Assembly: GCA_034429475.1 (NCBI GenBank)
Contig: DAOUGD010000237.1
Location: 1-50,523 of the forward strand
DNA from: JAKQHY01 sp034429475
Lineage (GTDB): Bacteria; Chloroflexota; Anaerolineae; B4-G1; SLSP01
Reading direction: 5' to 3'
DNA length: 50,523 nt
Part shown: positions 40,093-49,728 of the stretch, piece after piece
Layout: each line of letters begins with the position of its first letter
How positions within the stretch are numbered: the first letter of the stretch is position 1
Translations under genes and position numbers: made by a program
The notes under the pieces: generated by a model
What the model saw: the letters and a program-made list of their open reading frames with translations, nothing else
Told to the model about the DNA's origin: nothing
Database searches by the model: none

Positions 40093-41865
40093 TCATTCCT
40101 CGGCCACGGGATATAACTTGAGCTCACGAAATTCCACACCCAAAATACGTTGATCTCCATTACCCGGCTGCACAACTGCCGGACTCAATGCTCCCGGCGT
40201 TACAAACCGTACTGTGATAAACTGGCTGCCATTTTGGTTGTCGGCGCGCAGAACCGCGGCGGAGATCGGAAATTGATAACTCTCCACCGTCTGTCCTTCG
40301 ATGATGCCAACGGCAGTCCCATTAACCTGAACCGTGACAGTCTGAGTATGATAAGCCGAGGCATTGATTTCAAGCACAAAATTTTGGTACTGCGCTACTT
40401 GGTTAGGACTCACCTTCAGCATCACTTCGGCGGACGCGCCAGCAGACCACACCCACGTATTCTCAGCCTCAGGAATGTGCCAACCAATAAATGCAGCCTG
40501 GGAACTCGCCGGCAGCACACTTTCATTCCATTGGTACAGGGACAAAACAGCCCGTGCATGTTTTTGATTACGATCTTGCAGTGACTCTGGAGAAGCCAGG
40601 AATTGCGGATGTTGCCAATCAAATAAGTATTCGGGATATTGATCAATATTGGGCGAAGCATTCCAAATTGCAGTATATGGATTATATAACCCCTGGAATG
40701 TATGTACAAAAATACTGAAGCCGATCAGAGGCAACAAACAAACCATCGCTATCCCATAAACACGGGCAGAGGCACGCTCTATCACTTGCTTCCAGACCAA
40801 CAAGGATAACAAGAGCAACGCGGGGAGAGCATCGAGGAGCAAGCGCGCGCCAAAACACCAACCGCCCCACCATTGAGGGAAATTTGACCCAGCCAACCAG
40901 TGGAAAACAAACCACCCAATGGCAACACCGACAAGGGGATCTCGGTACAAACGCTTAATATAACACACCGCCCCAACACAGGTTAAAACCAGATAAGGAC
41001 TGTAAACCAATATACCTCTGGCTGGGCTAAACAGGTGACCATACAACGCGAGCAGGAAATTGGGATTCTTGAGGCCGGGTAAATAATACCACGGCAAAAC
41101 ACTGTGATAGGTTCGCAGTGAAAAAAGGATAAATCCACCCAAAAGAACGGCGGAAACCGCCCCCACCTTAACCGCTAACTTCCAGTTCGTGAGCAGCAGA
41201 TATCCCAAAGTTGCCAGGATGAAACTGGCTGCGCTTGGCCGACACAAATAAGCCGAGAACAGAAGAAAACCCAATAGAAATGCATTGGGCTTAATCCTTT
41301 TTTGTTGAGCACGACAAATGAGCAGCCAGGTGAACAAAATAAAAATAACTTCGAGATTGAGATTCCACAGTCCGATTCCCATTGTACTGATCACCGAACT
41401 ACCAAACACGACAGCCACCGTAAACAGGAAGCTATGAAGTGTATCAAGAAAACACCTGGCCAAACTATAGAGCAAGACAGTGACAATCACCAGAGTAAAG
41501 CACGCCAGGAGTACCTGCAGATGGTCGTCGTCGGTCGGATTGCGCATATCTGCCCCGCGCAAATTAGCCATCCACACAAAGGGAATCGCGTACAGGGACG
41601 TTCCAAGAGGGTATGTATAGTAATAGTGACCGTCCTTTTGATAAATCCGGTAAGCATAATCGGCAATGGTATCCTTATAGGCATCCAACGCCACTGTCTT
41701 CTGTGTGATAATGGCCTGTGCGGTGAGCAAGGTGCCCCGCGAATCCCCCGTGGTGCTTTCAAGCGGTGAAAAATAGGATAGGACAAAAGCCAGGACACAT
41801 AGCATCACCAACCAGAGCTGACTATTTGCCTGTAAATAAGCATCGAGAGATTTACGAATATGCAT
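40093..41865 (-). CDS. GT-C-like polytopic membrane protein
   Basis: This 590-residue protein has a dense set of membrane spans in residues about 15-400 and a soluble C-terminal part. The first loop has LESTTGDSRGTLLTAQAI and the region YYYTYPLGTSLYAIPFVW, patterns seen in PMT/ArnT-like GT-C proteins of this phylum. It likely acts on the outer face of the membrane with lipid-linked sugar. The start overlaps the stop of the upstream gene by 14 bases. The sequence is A+T richer than its GT4 neighbours. No close named relative can be given from sequence alone. Confidence 0.78.
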   Translation of the reverse strand: MHIRKSLDAYLQANSQLWLVMLCVLAFVLSYFSPLESTTGDSRGTLLTAQAIITQKTVALDAYKDTIADYAYRIYQKDGHYYYTYPLGTSLYAIPFVWMANLRGADMRNPTDDDHLQVLLACFTLVIVTVLLYSLARCFLDTLHSFLFTVAVVFGSSVISTMGIGLWNLNLEVIFILFTWLLICRAQQKRIKPNAFLLGFLLFSAYLCRPSAASFILATLGYLLLTNWKLAVKVGAVSAVLLGGFILFSLRTYHSVLPWYYLPGLKNPNFLLALYGHLFSPARGILVYSPYLVLTCVGAVCYIKRLYRDPLVGVAIGWFVFHWLAGSNFPQWWGGWCFGARLLLDALPALLLLSLLVWKQVIERASARVYGIAMVCLLPLIGFSIFVHTFQGLYNPYTAIWNASPNIDQYPEYLFDWQHPQFLASPESLQDRNQKHARAVLSLYQWNESVLPASSQAAFIGWHIPEAENTWVWSAGASAEVMLKVSPNQVAQYQNFVLEINASAYHTQTVTVQVNGTAVGIIEGQTVESYQFPISAAVLRADNQNGSQFITVRFVTPGALSPAVVQPGNGDQRILGVEFRELKLYPVAEE

Positions 41866-44395
41866 AGGATTCCTTTCTGGCGAGGATGATTTTCAGGCGC
41901 GCCATCATCTTCCGCGCCATCGCCGCGTGGCCATACCATGCCTCTATATCCATCTGCGCTCGGCGGCCCTTGGCGCACGCTTCCTCAGGATGCATATAAA
42001 CGTGGCACATCAACTCTGCCGCATGTTCCACATCCGCGTCGGCCCAGACCGCCCCGCGCGGATAGGGGCCGCAGTCCTGCGCCAGTTCCACCAGACGATA
42101 GGCAACAGGGTAGCTGTTGGCAGCCGTAGTGAAGTCCGTATTGCCGCCGTAATCTGTCGCAATGACCGGCTTCCCCAGGATCATCGCTTCCGCCAGCGTC
42201 ATCCCGAATCCCTCAGAACGGTGCAGCGAGACGTAGGCGTCGCACGCCTCGAACAGGCCATCCAATTCCGGGCGATCCAGGTAACGATCGAGCAAAATGC
42301 CGCCCACGCTCGCCATCTCCGCCCGCAGCCGCGCCGCGTGCTCCGGGTATTGCTCCAATTTTGTCACCTTGATGACCAACTGCACGCCCGCAAAATCCGG
42401 CCCAAAGGCGCAGCGATAGGCGTCAATCACGGCGTAAGGGTTTTTGCGCTCGATGAAACTGAGCATGTCGAAGGTGAAAAGAAAGAGAAACCGATCTTCC
42501 GGCAGACCCAACTCCGTGCGCGTGATGGGCGCGGGCGGGCGCGGCGTGATCGGCACCCCCATCACCACCACCGGGAACGGCGCCAGCGGCGCGAGGGTGC
42601 GCTGCACGAAATGGCTGCCCACCCACAATTCGTCCAGGTATTGCAGCCGGTCGCGCCACGCCTCCGGGAAATGCTCCAGCTCCCAAAACCAGGTGGCGAT
42701 GTTGTACTTCCCCGCGAAAAAGTCCGCGCCCAGATCGTGATAGACCGTCGGCATCTGATCGGCGTTGACGTAGAACAGGTTGACGGCGTAGGGATGGCCC
42801 TGCGGCAAGTGCAGCACCGACGTGTCGTTCTGGCGAGCCTGCTCGCTCCGCGCCAACGTCCAGGCCGCCGGATAGCCAACGGAGTCCAGGGCGCGCAGCG
42901 TGGCGCGCGCACTCTCCCCCACCCCGGTCTCGTCCTTCAGATAGCCGATCACGTTGACGCCTCGCGTCTGAGTCGGGTGACTTGCGGCAGGTGGAATCGG
43001 CTGAACGGCCACAGGTTGACCAGAGCCGCGCGGCACAAACATATCCCGGATATGCCCGACGAGCCGTTGGCCCAACAAACCCTCTATTCGCTGGCCCAAT
43101 CCCACAGAAAACAGCCAATGCGTGAACCGCTGGTAATAGTGCGTCTTCGCGCTCACACTCCGCTCCAGCGATTCCGCCATCGCCCGCACAAAGTACGAGT
43201 CAAACTGGAATGTCTTCTCCACCGAGGTCACATACCAGCGCGCATAGCCCACGCGATCCCGGCCCAGCACGTCAGGAAATTGCTGTTGCAAGAACGTCTG
43301 TTGCCGGTGAACATCCAGCGCCAGACGCGTCACCAACGGTTGTGCGGCGTCCACCGGCTCATTCAACCACTCGCGCAGCGTGCTCAAAAACGCCGCATCG
43401 GGCGTGGCGCCCAACGGATTCCAGGCCGAGTCTTTGAGTTCACTCTCACGCCAAAGCCAGCGAGCCGCATCGGGAATATGCACCCCATCGGCAAAAAACT
43501 GAGCATACACATTCGGCCAGGGCTTGACGGTGTCATACCCATTTGCCAGCAGTCGCGCCCGGTAGCCTTCAAAAAGGGCATGAACTTCAGGGAGATCGCC
43601 AAAGCTGTATCGTGTTTGAAATTTAGAAAGAGTTTCCGGCCGGTCGGGGGAATAACCGCTGAAGTGGAAAAACGTCAAAGGTCGCCCGTTCACCAATACC
43701 TTCCCGTCGGCGCGTTCTACCTGACGATGAGGCAAATTCCAGTACGCGACGTTGCAGCCGGGGTCCTGTTGGATGGTTACGCCGGGGAAACGTCCCGGCA
43801 CCAGGTCAATCCACCGCTGATCCACAAAAAAGCCGCGGTCGTGATTGATAATACAATACCGCGTCAGTTTGCCGGCCCACCAGTCCAGAAATTCCGTCGT
43901 CTGCGGACTGCGCGCCAGCCCGATGAAGCCCAGGTTGTACGCGCCGGAGCGCAAAATCTCTACTTCGTTGGGAAGATACGCATCGTCCAGCGGGCCGGTC
44001 AGATGCGGGGTGAGCAAAATTGAGTGCTCACGCAGCACATCCCAGATCACATCGTCCGCCCGGCGGTAGAAGTAGATGTCTGGGTCCACGTAACACAGCG
44101 CATCGTAGTCATACGTGGCAAATAAATACTGCAAAAAGAAGGGCTTGACCGCCGTGCTCAGTTCCAACAACGTATACCGGAACGTCATCGCCGTAAACTG
44201 CGGAATCCCAATTTCCTCGGCCAGCACTGTCATAAACGCCTCTTGCGCGGGATCAAAATACCCGTCCGGGCGATCCACCAGCAGCACAAACACCTTTCCA
44301 TCGGGATGGTGCGCCAGAAACGATTCGGTCAGGCACCGCGCCTGCGCCAGATAGTTTTTAGCAACAATCGTACCGATGACCGGAATAGAGGTCAA
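41852..44395 (-). CDS. Fused GT-A and GT4 glycosyltransferase
   Basis: This 847-residue protein has an N-terminal GT-A-like half with VIGTIVAKNYLAQARCLTES and a DxD-type metal site, CYVDPDIYFYRRAD, followed by the family signature GFFVDQRWIDLVPGRFPG. The C-terminal half (about 495-840) is a GT4 enzyme with VNVIGYLKDETGVGESAR, YNIATWFWELEHFP and the E-x7-E site RSEGFGMTLAEAM. The two halves most likely add two different sugars one after the other. The middle (residues about 330-480) is of unknown function. Both ends overlap neighbours (14 bases downstream, 4 upstream). Cytoplasmic, membrane-associated. Confidence 0.88.
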   Translation of the reverse strand: MTSIPVIGTIVAKNYLAQARCLTESFLAHHPDGKVFVLLVDRPDGYFDPAQEAFMTVLAEEIGIPQFTAMTFRYTLLELSTAVKPFFLQYLFATYDYDALCYVDPDIYFYRRADDVIWDVLREHSILLTPHLTGPLDDAYLPNEVEILRSGAYNLGFIGLARSPQTTEFLDWWAGKLTRYCIINHDRGFFVDQRWIDLVPGRFPGVTIQQDPGCNVAYWNLPHRQVERADGKVLVNGRPLTFFHFSGYSPDRPETLSKFQTRYSFGDLPEVHALFEGYRARLLANGYDTVKPWPNVYAQFFADGVHIPDAARWLWRESELKDSAWNPLGATPDAAFLSTLREWLNEPVDAAQPLVTRLALDVHRQQTFLQQQFPDVLGRDRVGYARWYVTSVEKTFQFDSYFVRAMAESLERSVSAKTHYYQRFTHWLFSVGLGQRIEGLLGQRLVGHIRDMFVPRGSGQPVAVQPIPPAASHPTQTRGVNVIGYLKDETGVGESARATLRALDSVGYPAAWTLARSEQARQNDTSVLHLPQGHPYAVNLFYVNADQMPTVYHDLGADFFAGKYNIATWFWELEHFPEAWRDRLQYLDELWVGSHFVQRTLAPLAPFPVVVMGVPITPRPPAPITRTELGLPEDRFLFLFTFDMLSFIERKNPYAVIDAYRCAFGPDFAGVQLVIKVTKLEQYPEHAARLRAEMASVGGILLDRYLDRPELDGLFEACDAYVSLHRSEGFGMTLAEAMILGKPVIATDYGGNTDFTTAANSYPVAYRLVELAQDCGPYPRGAVWADADVEHAAELMCHVYMHPEEACAKGRRAQMDIEAWYGHAAMARKMMARLKIILARKESYAYS

Positions 44396-45810
44396 TGGGC
44401 TTCTCCTTCCCTCGATTTTTTGCTACGCAGCGTCCGCACCCACTTCATCAAGCGGATGAACCGCCCGCGTTCGTAGCCCTTTACCAACGCTTGCAAACGA
44501 GCTGACTCCGCAGTCTGCTGCGCCAGTTGCGCTTCTAGCCATGCCAGACGCTCATCCTTTTCGGCCATCGCCGGGCGTTCTTCTTTCTCAACCGTCATCG
44601 GCAAAAACGCCCTATCAGCAGTGCGATAGGGTGCGCGACAGAAATTCGCCAGCGGGCCTACCACTCGCCCCCACGTCAACTGCGCCCGCACCGCCGGGAA
44701 GCGTGGCGCCCAGGCCGCGCGCGGCTGCGCCAGCACGTCGAGCAGCGCCTGCGCGACGCCATCCACGTCCCCAAACCCCACCAGCCGGCCCAGATCATGA
44801 CGCGCCACGAGGTCGCCTGTCGCATCCCCGCCCGTCAACACCATCGGTAGGCCCGCCCAGATGTAATCCAGTACCCGCGTGCGGAAGGCCATCCGCGTCT
44901 CTAACGTGTCGAAGTGCAGCGCCACGCCGACATCCGCTTCCAGAAGATAATTTTGCCAGTCCGCATAGGGAACCCACTCCCCAAAGAAGACGTAGGACTG
45001 CAAACTCAGGTCTTGCGCCAACTGTTGGGCGCGCTGATACATCCGCATGGCGGGCAGAGTCGTGTTGGGGTGCTGCACGCCGGGGAAAACCAGCCGAGCC
45101 TCCGGGCAGCGCGCTAAAACCTGAGGGAACGCGCGCAGCAGTGTCAGCGGATCGAGCCACTCCCACAGGCCGCCGCCCCACAGGACAACTTTGGCTTCCG
45201 GCCCGATGCCCAGCAACACACCCTTCATCACAGGTTTTGTGTACTGTGGGGGCTGTGCGGACAAACCAAAGGGGATCACATCCACCAGCCGCCGCAACGA
45301 GGGGTCGTCTTGATAGGTCTGCGCATTGACGCGCCCGGTCGCTTCCAGCAGGCCCAGCCACCAATCGCGCTGCCGTTCGCTGGCGCAGAGGAAAAAATCG
45401 CCGGCCCGGCACTGCATCCGCAAAATCCGCTCGCGCTCCTGATGCCGCTGCGCCTGCTCCGGCGTCCCCGCGAACAGCGCCAGCGTCTCCAACGGGTGCG
45501 GGTCGTAACCATCCACCACCAACGGCGCCCGGCCCTGCATCAACTGCGGGAACCAGGCCAGCACGTCGCCGCACAACACAATTGCGGTGGCCGTCTCGAC
45601 CACCGGCGCCAACGAATCCCACGCGCCGGGTTGATAGGGCCACAGTTGAACACCCGCATCCGGCATCTGCGCCGCGTTGGGCGTCGCCAACACCACGGAG
45701 AAAGACTGCGCCAGCACGCGCGCCAGTTCCCAATAACGAATCCCCGGCCCGGCCATCCGGGGACCGACCACATCGTGACTGATGACGAGAATGGGGCCGT
45801 CAGTCCGCAT
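44392..45810 (-). CDS. GT4-like glycosyltransferase with C-terminal coiled coil
   Basis: From the ATG at 45810 this encodes 472 residues (an in-frame start 18 bases earlier is possible). It is a GT-B protein with ILVISHDVVGPRMAGPGIRY and AKVVLWGGGLWEWLDPLTLL. The usual E-x7-E region is altered, reading TRMAFRTRVLDYIWAGLPMV. After residue about 405 it continues into a coiled coil (AWLEAQLAQQTAESARLQAL) and a basic tail RFIRLMKWVRTLRSKKSREG that could bind the membrane. It overlaps the ABC ATPase gene upstream by 11 bases and the next gene by four. Whether it still transfers a sugar is uncertain; the tail suggests a link to the export step. Confidence 0.82.
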   Translation of the reverse strand: MRTDGPILVISHDVVGPRMAGPGIRYWELARVLAQSFSVVLATPNAAQMPDAGVQLWPYQPGAWDSLAPVVETATAIVLCGDVLAWFPQLMQGRAPLVVDGYDPHPLETLALFAGTPEQAQRHQERERILRMQCRAGDFFLCASERQRDWWLGLLEATGRVNAQTYQDDPSLRRLVDVIPFGLSAQPPQYTKPVMKGVLLGIGPEAKVVLWGGGLWEWLDPLTLLRAFPQVLARCPEARLVFPGVQHPNTTLPAMRMYQRAQQLAQDLSLQSYVFFGEWVPYADWQNYLLEADVGVALHFDTLETRMAFRTRVLDYIWAGLPMVLTGGDATGDLVARHDLGRLVGFGDVDGVAQALLDVLAQPRAAWAPRFPAVRAQLTWGRVVGPLANFCRAPYRTADRAFLPMTVEKEERPAMAEKDERLAWLEAQLAQQTAESARLQALVKGYERGRFIRLMKWVRTLRSKKSREGEAH

Positions 45811-47065
45811 CCAACCGCCAATGTCCACCCAACGTCACCAACCCGTACCGTTCTAAAGTGTCGCCCGGATACACCCGGAAGGAATACAGACGGTCATGGT
45901 AGTCGAACATCTCCGTATCCGCCCGATTGTGGGCCGACACCGAAACTTGATAGGCGCCTTCCAACAGAGGCAAAGCCGGAACGGTGTAGACGACTTCCCC
46001 TGTCCCTGCGATCTCCGCAATCTCTAACCCGCCGAAATGTGTGTTGGGGCCGCAGATGTGTGTTCCATTCTGATGATGAATCGCCAAGCCGAACACCGGC
46101 GCTTCCACCCGGCCCTCGGTCTGATAGCGCAGGCGGATGCGGAGTGTTTCCCCGGTCCTGAACGTGATCGCCGGATTGCCTTGCACATCGCACAGCGTCA
46201 CATCCGTAATGCGTACCCTGCCCGTTCCCCATCGATCTTTTTGCGCCGCCTGGTTATCCGCAGCCTCCGAGCCACCCTGCTCTTGCGCTGCCTGTTCGGC
46301 CTCGAAGCGGGCGCGCGCCTCTTCCTTCTCGGCCACGTGGTTCAGATACGCCATCACCACGTCAGTCGCCTCCCCTTGCGCCGCGATCTGCCCTTCGTCG
46401 AACCAGATGGCCTGATGACACAGCGATTGAATGGTTCCCAAATCATGAGAGACCCACACAATCGTCACGCCTTTGCGCCGCATCTGGGCAATGCGATCCA
46501 TACATTTGTGCTGAAACGCGGCGTCGCCCACCGCCAGCACTTCATCCACCAGCAAAATCTCCGGGTTGGTGTGGACGGCCACCGCGAACCCCAGCCGCAC
46601 ATACATTCCCGAAGAATAGTGCTTTACCGGGGTGTCTATGAATTGCTCCAACTCCGCAAAGGAAATGATCGCGTCCAATTTGCGGTGGATTTCCTCACGG
46701 CCCAGGCCCATAATAGAAGCGTTCAAATAAATATTCTCGCGCCCCGTCAATTCGGGATGAAAGCCGGCGCCCAGTTCCAACAGCGCGCCAATCCGCCCCG
46801 AAACCTGAATATGACCGGACGAGGGTTCAATGATGCGGGAAATCAGCTTCAGAATGGTGCTCTTGCCGGCGCCGTTAGCGCCAATAAACCCAATCGTCTG
46901 CCCGTGTTCCAGTTGAAAACTGACGTCTTTTAGAATATGAAGTTCGTCACGCGCCGTCGAGCGTTTGCGAAAAAGGTTGACGGCAATTTCCTGAAAAGAA
47001 CGCGGGCGATGCTGCGAGAGTACAAAATACTTAGAGACGTGGCTAAATTCAACGGCGACTGACAT
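45800..47065 (-). CDS. wzt: Polysaccharide ABC exporter ATPase with carbohydrate-binding tail (Wzt type)
   Basis: This 421-residue protein has an ATPase domain of the TagH/Wzt family: Walker A GANGAGKST at 62-70, the signature YSSGMYVRLGFA, Walker B EILLVDEVLAVGD and the H-loop in WVSHD. From about residue 285 a Wzt C-terminal domain follows (RVRITDVTLCDVQGNPAITF), which in the family recognises the polysaccharide before export. It should power transfer of the finished glycan across the cytoplasmic membrane. The partner permease (Wzm/TagG) is not adjacent on either side, so it must lie elsewhere. The gene sits nine bases after the Pro/Thr-rich protein and overlaps the next glycosyltransferase. 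Confidence 0.93.
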   Translation of the reverse strand: MSVAVEFSHVSKYFVLSQHRPRSFQEIAVNLFRKRSTARDELHILKDVSFQLEHGQTIGFIGANGAGKSTILKLISRIIEPSSGHIQVSGRIGALLELGAGFHPELTGRENIYLNASIMGLGREEIHRKLDAIISFAELEQFIDTPVKHYSSGMYVRLGFAVAVHTNPEILLVDEVLAVGDAAFQHKCMDRIAQMRRKGVTIVWVSHDLGTIQSLCHQAIWFDEGQIAAQGEATDVVMAYLNHVAEKEEARARFEAEQAAQEQGGSEAADNQAAQKDRWGTGRVRITDVTLCDVQGNPAITFRTGETLRIRLRYQTEGRVEAPVFGLAIHHQNGTHICGPNTHFGGLEIAEIAGTGEVVYTVPALPLLEGAYQVSVSAHNRADTEMFDYHDRLYSFRVYPGDTLERYGLVTLGGHWRLDAD

Positions 47066-47074
47066 GATCGAACC

Positions 47075-47704
47075 TCAAGCGGCCTTCTGCCGCCGCCACC
47101 ACAGCACCAGGGCCAGACCGGCCGCCAACAACAGTCCCCCGAACCCCAGCAGGGCGATACCCCCACCCGCAGAGCCGTCAGAAGCAGTCGGCAGCGTCGC
47201 CGTTGCAGTAGGATTGCCTTCTGGAGTCAGCGTTACAGATGGCTCGACGCGGGAGTTTAGGGTCGGGATAGGGGTCGGTGTGGCAGTCGCGGCTTGAGAG
47301 GTGCCGCCAGTAGGTGCAGCGGACGTCTTACTGGGAGACGCCGTGGCCGTTTTGGTCACCGTCTTGGTCGGTGTCTTGGTGAGCATCGCCGTCTTGACTG
47401 GCGTTGACGTCTGGCTTGGCGTCGCCGAGGGGGTTGGCGACCGTGTGATCGTTGGCTTAAGCGTCGGCGATGGCGTGATCGGCGTTTCCGTCGGCAAAGC
47501 AGTGGGGGGGGGCGCTGTCGGCGGATCAGGGGGTTGGGTGGTCGGAGGAGGCGCCGCCGTCGTTGGGCCGGGAGTAAACGTGCGTGTTGGAACAGTCCAG
47601 TTGCCGCCTTGTTGTTCCGGCATAGCCCATGTCGTCGGCGACAACGTCAACAGCCCCAGAACAAGCAGCGACAGGCTACCTGCAAAAATCCAACTCCGTT
47701 TCAT
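47075..47704 (-). CDS. Pro/Thr-rich surface protein with signal peptide and C-terminal membrane anchor
   Basis: From the ATG at 47704 (overlapping the upstream stop as ATGA) this encodes 209 residues. A signal peptide (MKRSWIFAGSLSLLVLGLL) is followed by a long low-complexity linker of Pro, Thr and Ser (TPTKTVTKTATASPSKTS) and a C-terminal anchor. The anchor is LPTAS, a glycine stretch, a hydrophobic helix (GGIALLGFGGLLLAAGLALV) and WWRRQKAA. The layout looks like a sorting signal, although the LPxTG motif is not exact. The Thr/Ser-rich stalk is a likely site of O-glycosylation. It could be the acceptor or outer holder of the glycan made by this operon. Confidence 0.8.
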   Translation of the reverse strand: MKRSWIFAGSLSLLVLGLLTLSPTTWAMPEQQGGNWTVPTRTFTPGPTTAAPPPTTQPPDPPTAPPPTALPTETPITPSPTLKPTITRSPTPSATPSQTSTPVKTAMLTKTPTKTVTKTATASPSKTSAAPTGGTSQAATATPTPIPTLNSRVEPSVTLTPEGNPTATATLPTASDGSAGGGIALLGFGGLLLAAGLALVLWWRRQKAA

Positions 47705-49728
47705 GGTTCTGTCTCCTTCAAACGATACTGGATGGCGACATCCCAATCTGTATCCAAAACCACAGAGGCTTCGCACATCAACTTGCCATCCTCGCCCGCA
47801 ATAACACAATCATCGTCTACAGAAAACCATAACGCACCGCGCGAGTCGGTGTCAGCAGGCGGTGCAGGCAATGATACCGCATTTCCGGGCATGAGCAAGA
47901 CCACGCGCGCCGCCGCGCCCCGCATTCCTGCCTGCTTGGGCCAGGTCAGGTGATAGGTGAACTCTCCTTCAGCAGTAGCAGTCAGAACTTCGGCAGGCAA
48001 CGTATACGTCATCGTGACTACCGTGTGCGCCTTCGTGGGCATCAAAAACGCCTGCGAGAACACCGTCCACGGACCTTCAGGAGCCAATTCGCTCACCGGG
48101 ACGCCCGACCACGGCTCCCTGGTCGCCACGTGTTCCGCCGCCATCGGATGTAAACTGGCAGACAGTAGTTGCGCGTCGTCCGGCGCATAGACGCGCAGAT
48201 GCGCCCAGTAACAGCGATCCTGCATCTGCACGTATTCCGCGTCGTAACGCGGCTCCAAGCGGCACGCAATATCCACCTGGCTGGTGTGGGTGTAAACCAG
48301 GGTGACAGCGGCAACCGGCGGCGACTGCGTCAAATCCACCTGATAGGTGAACGCGCGCGCAATTTTGGCCGAGGCCTTGTTGTAGCCAAAGTTCGATTCC
48401 ACCACCATCAAATAATCCCCGGCAGTGTCCGGCAGGCGACCGTCCCAGCCCTGCGCGGCCAACAACGCCTGCGCGCGCTCGTCTACAAAGTATAATTGCA
48501 GATGCTTTTGCGCCACCAAATCCAGCGCGGTCTCGGCCAGGCGCGGCAAATCCACCTTGCCGGACGTAAGTTGGGCCATCGCAGCCTCGGCCAATTGCCC
48601 CATGAACGCCTTGCGCTGCGTCCACCATTCCTTAAATTCCTCCCCCTCGGCGCGCACCCACGAGCGGTAGACATAATCCAGCAGCGTCTCGCCGGTCAAG
48701 GGGGCGTCGGCGCCGGGGAGTTGCAGCGGGCCGAGCGCGTCCACCAACTGCTGCGCGGCGCGCTGATCCACCGCGAACACGCCATCCACCACCACCGGAT
48801 GGTCGGGACGGTAGAGGGGAATGGCCTGCTGCGCCGAGGTGGGAAAATCCGGCGACCAGTTGCTATCCCGGAACACCCACAGGTCCAGCCCCATAAAAAA
48901 GCGCAGCGGCGCGGGCGGGTCGGGATAGGGCTGAGAGTAATCATCAGCCGTATAGCTGTCGCTAAACTGCATCCCCACCACACGCCCCCCGGCAACCTGC
49001 ACCTCCCCCACCCCGCTGATGAAGCCGCCGCCGCCGCGCAGCTCATCCTCGTTTAGCACGAAGAGCAGATAGGTGCGCGGCGCGTCCAGACCCAACAACG
49101 AGGGCGCAATCTCGGCCCAGTCCAGGCCAACGTTCAGCAGCGGCATAACTTTCCCCAGCTTGGCAAGCGGGCCTTGCAGGCGCTGGGGAAAGGCCGTCAC
49201 ATCCATCTCAAGATAAGCCGCCTGCGCGCGATCCGCCAGGGGCCGCGCCGCCGCCACGTCCGCCGCGACCTCGGGCAAGGCAATCGCAGCAGCATCCAGC
49301 GCCGATCCGCCCGCGTGGAAAGCCGCCGCCGCCGGCGCCACGTCATCCCACAGCAGCACGCCGAGTTCCGTCAGCGCGTCGCCCAGCTCCAACAGCGCGG
49401 GCGCGTCGCGCAGCAGCGGGCCGACCTGCGGCAGCCAGCCAAACGCCGGGCCGAGTCTTACCAGCCAGCCCACGTTGCGTCGCAGTGTGACCACGTCGTC
49501 CCGCACGCCGTGGAGCAACGCGCCCACCTCCGCCGGATCGGCCTCCAATGGGTTGCCGTCAAGCAACGCTTGCGCCTCCGGCAGCCGCGCCAGCAGAGAC
49601 CGCGTCGCGCCGTACACCCGCGCCGCCCACACCCCCATGGCGATCAACGCCAGCGCCAAGAGGCCCATAATGCCCCGCTTCACACGCGGGTCCAGGTCAA
49701 CAAAAAAGGCTCGTAACTTTAATAACAC
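47701..49728 (-). CDS. DUF4012 protein
   Basis: This 675-residue protein has an N-terminal membrane anchor (residues about 18-36) and an outer DUF4012 domain, recognised by YLLFVLNEDELRGGGGFISG and WVFRDSNWSPDFPTSAQQA. DUF4012 is known from surface-glycan regions of Gram-positive bacteria and Chloroflexota; its function is not settled, though the fold suggests relation to LytR-type attachment proteins. The start is a GTG at 49728 with GGAGG just upstream; it overlaps the preceding gene by ten bases, and its stop overlaps the Pro/Thr-rich gene by four. It may attach or position the glycan on the cell surface. Confidence 0.85.
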   Translation of the reverse strand: MLLKLRAFFVDLDPRVKRGIMGLLALALIAMGVWAARVYGATRSLLARLPEAQALLDGNPLEADPAEVGALLHGVRDDVVTLRRNVGWLVRLGPAFGWLPQVGPLLRDAPALLELGDALTELGVLLWDDVAPAAAAFHAGGSALDAAAIALPEVAADVAAARPLADRAQAAYLEMDVTAFPQRLQGPLAKLGKVMPLLNVGLDWAEIAPSLLGLDAPRTYLLFVLNEDELRGGGGFISGVGEVQVAGGRVVGMQFSDSYTADDYSQPYPDPPAPLRFFMGLDLWVFRDSNWSPDFPTSAQQAIPLYRPDHPVVVDGVFAVDQRAAQQLVDALGPLQLPGADAPLTGETLLDYVYRSWVRAEGEEFKEWWTQRKAFMGQLAEAAMAQLTSGKVDLPRLAETALDLVAQKHLQLYFVDERAQALLAAQGWDGRLPDTAGDYLMVVESNFGYNKASAKIARAFTYQVDLTQSPPVAAVTLVYTHTSQVDIACRLEPRYDAEYVQMQDRCYWAHLRVYAPDDAQLLSASLHPMAAEHVATREPWSGVPVSELAPEGPWTVFSQAFLMPTKAHTVVTMTYTLPAEVLTATAEGEFTYHLTWPKQAGMRGAAARVVLLMPGNAVSLPAPPADTDSRGALWFSVDDDCVIAGEDGKLMCEASVVLDTDWDVAIQYRLKETEP

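Noticed and set aside
41927..44023. Plus-strand open frame of 698 codons opposite the fused glycosyltransferase
   Set aside because: The minus strand carries clear GT-A and GT4 motifs. The antisense frame is rich in Arg, His and Gln without any recognisable domain.
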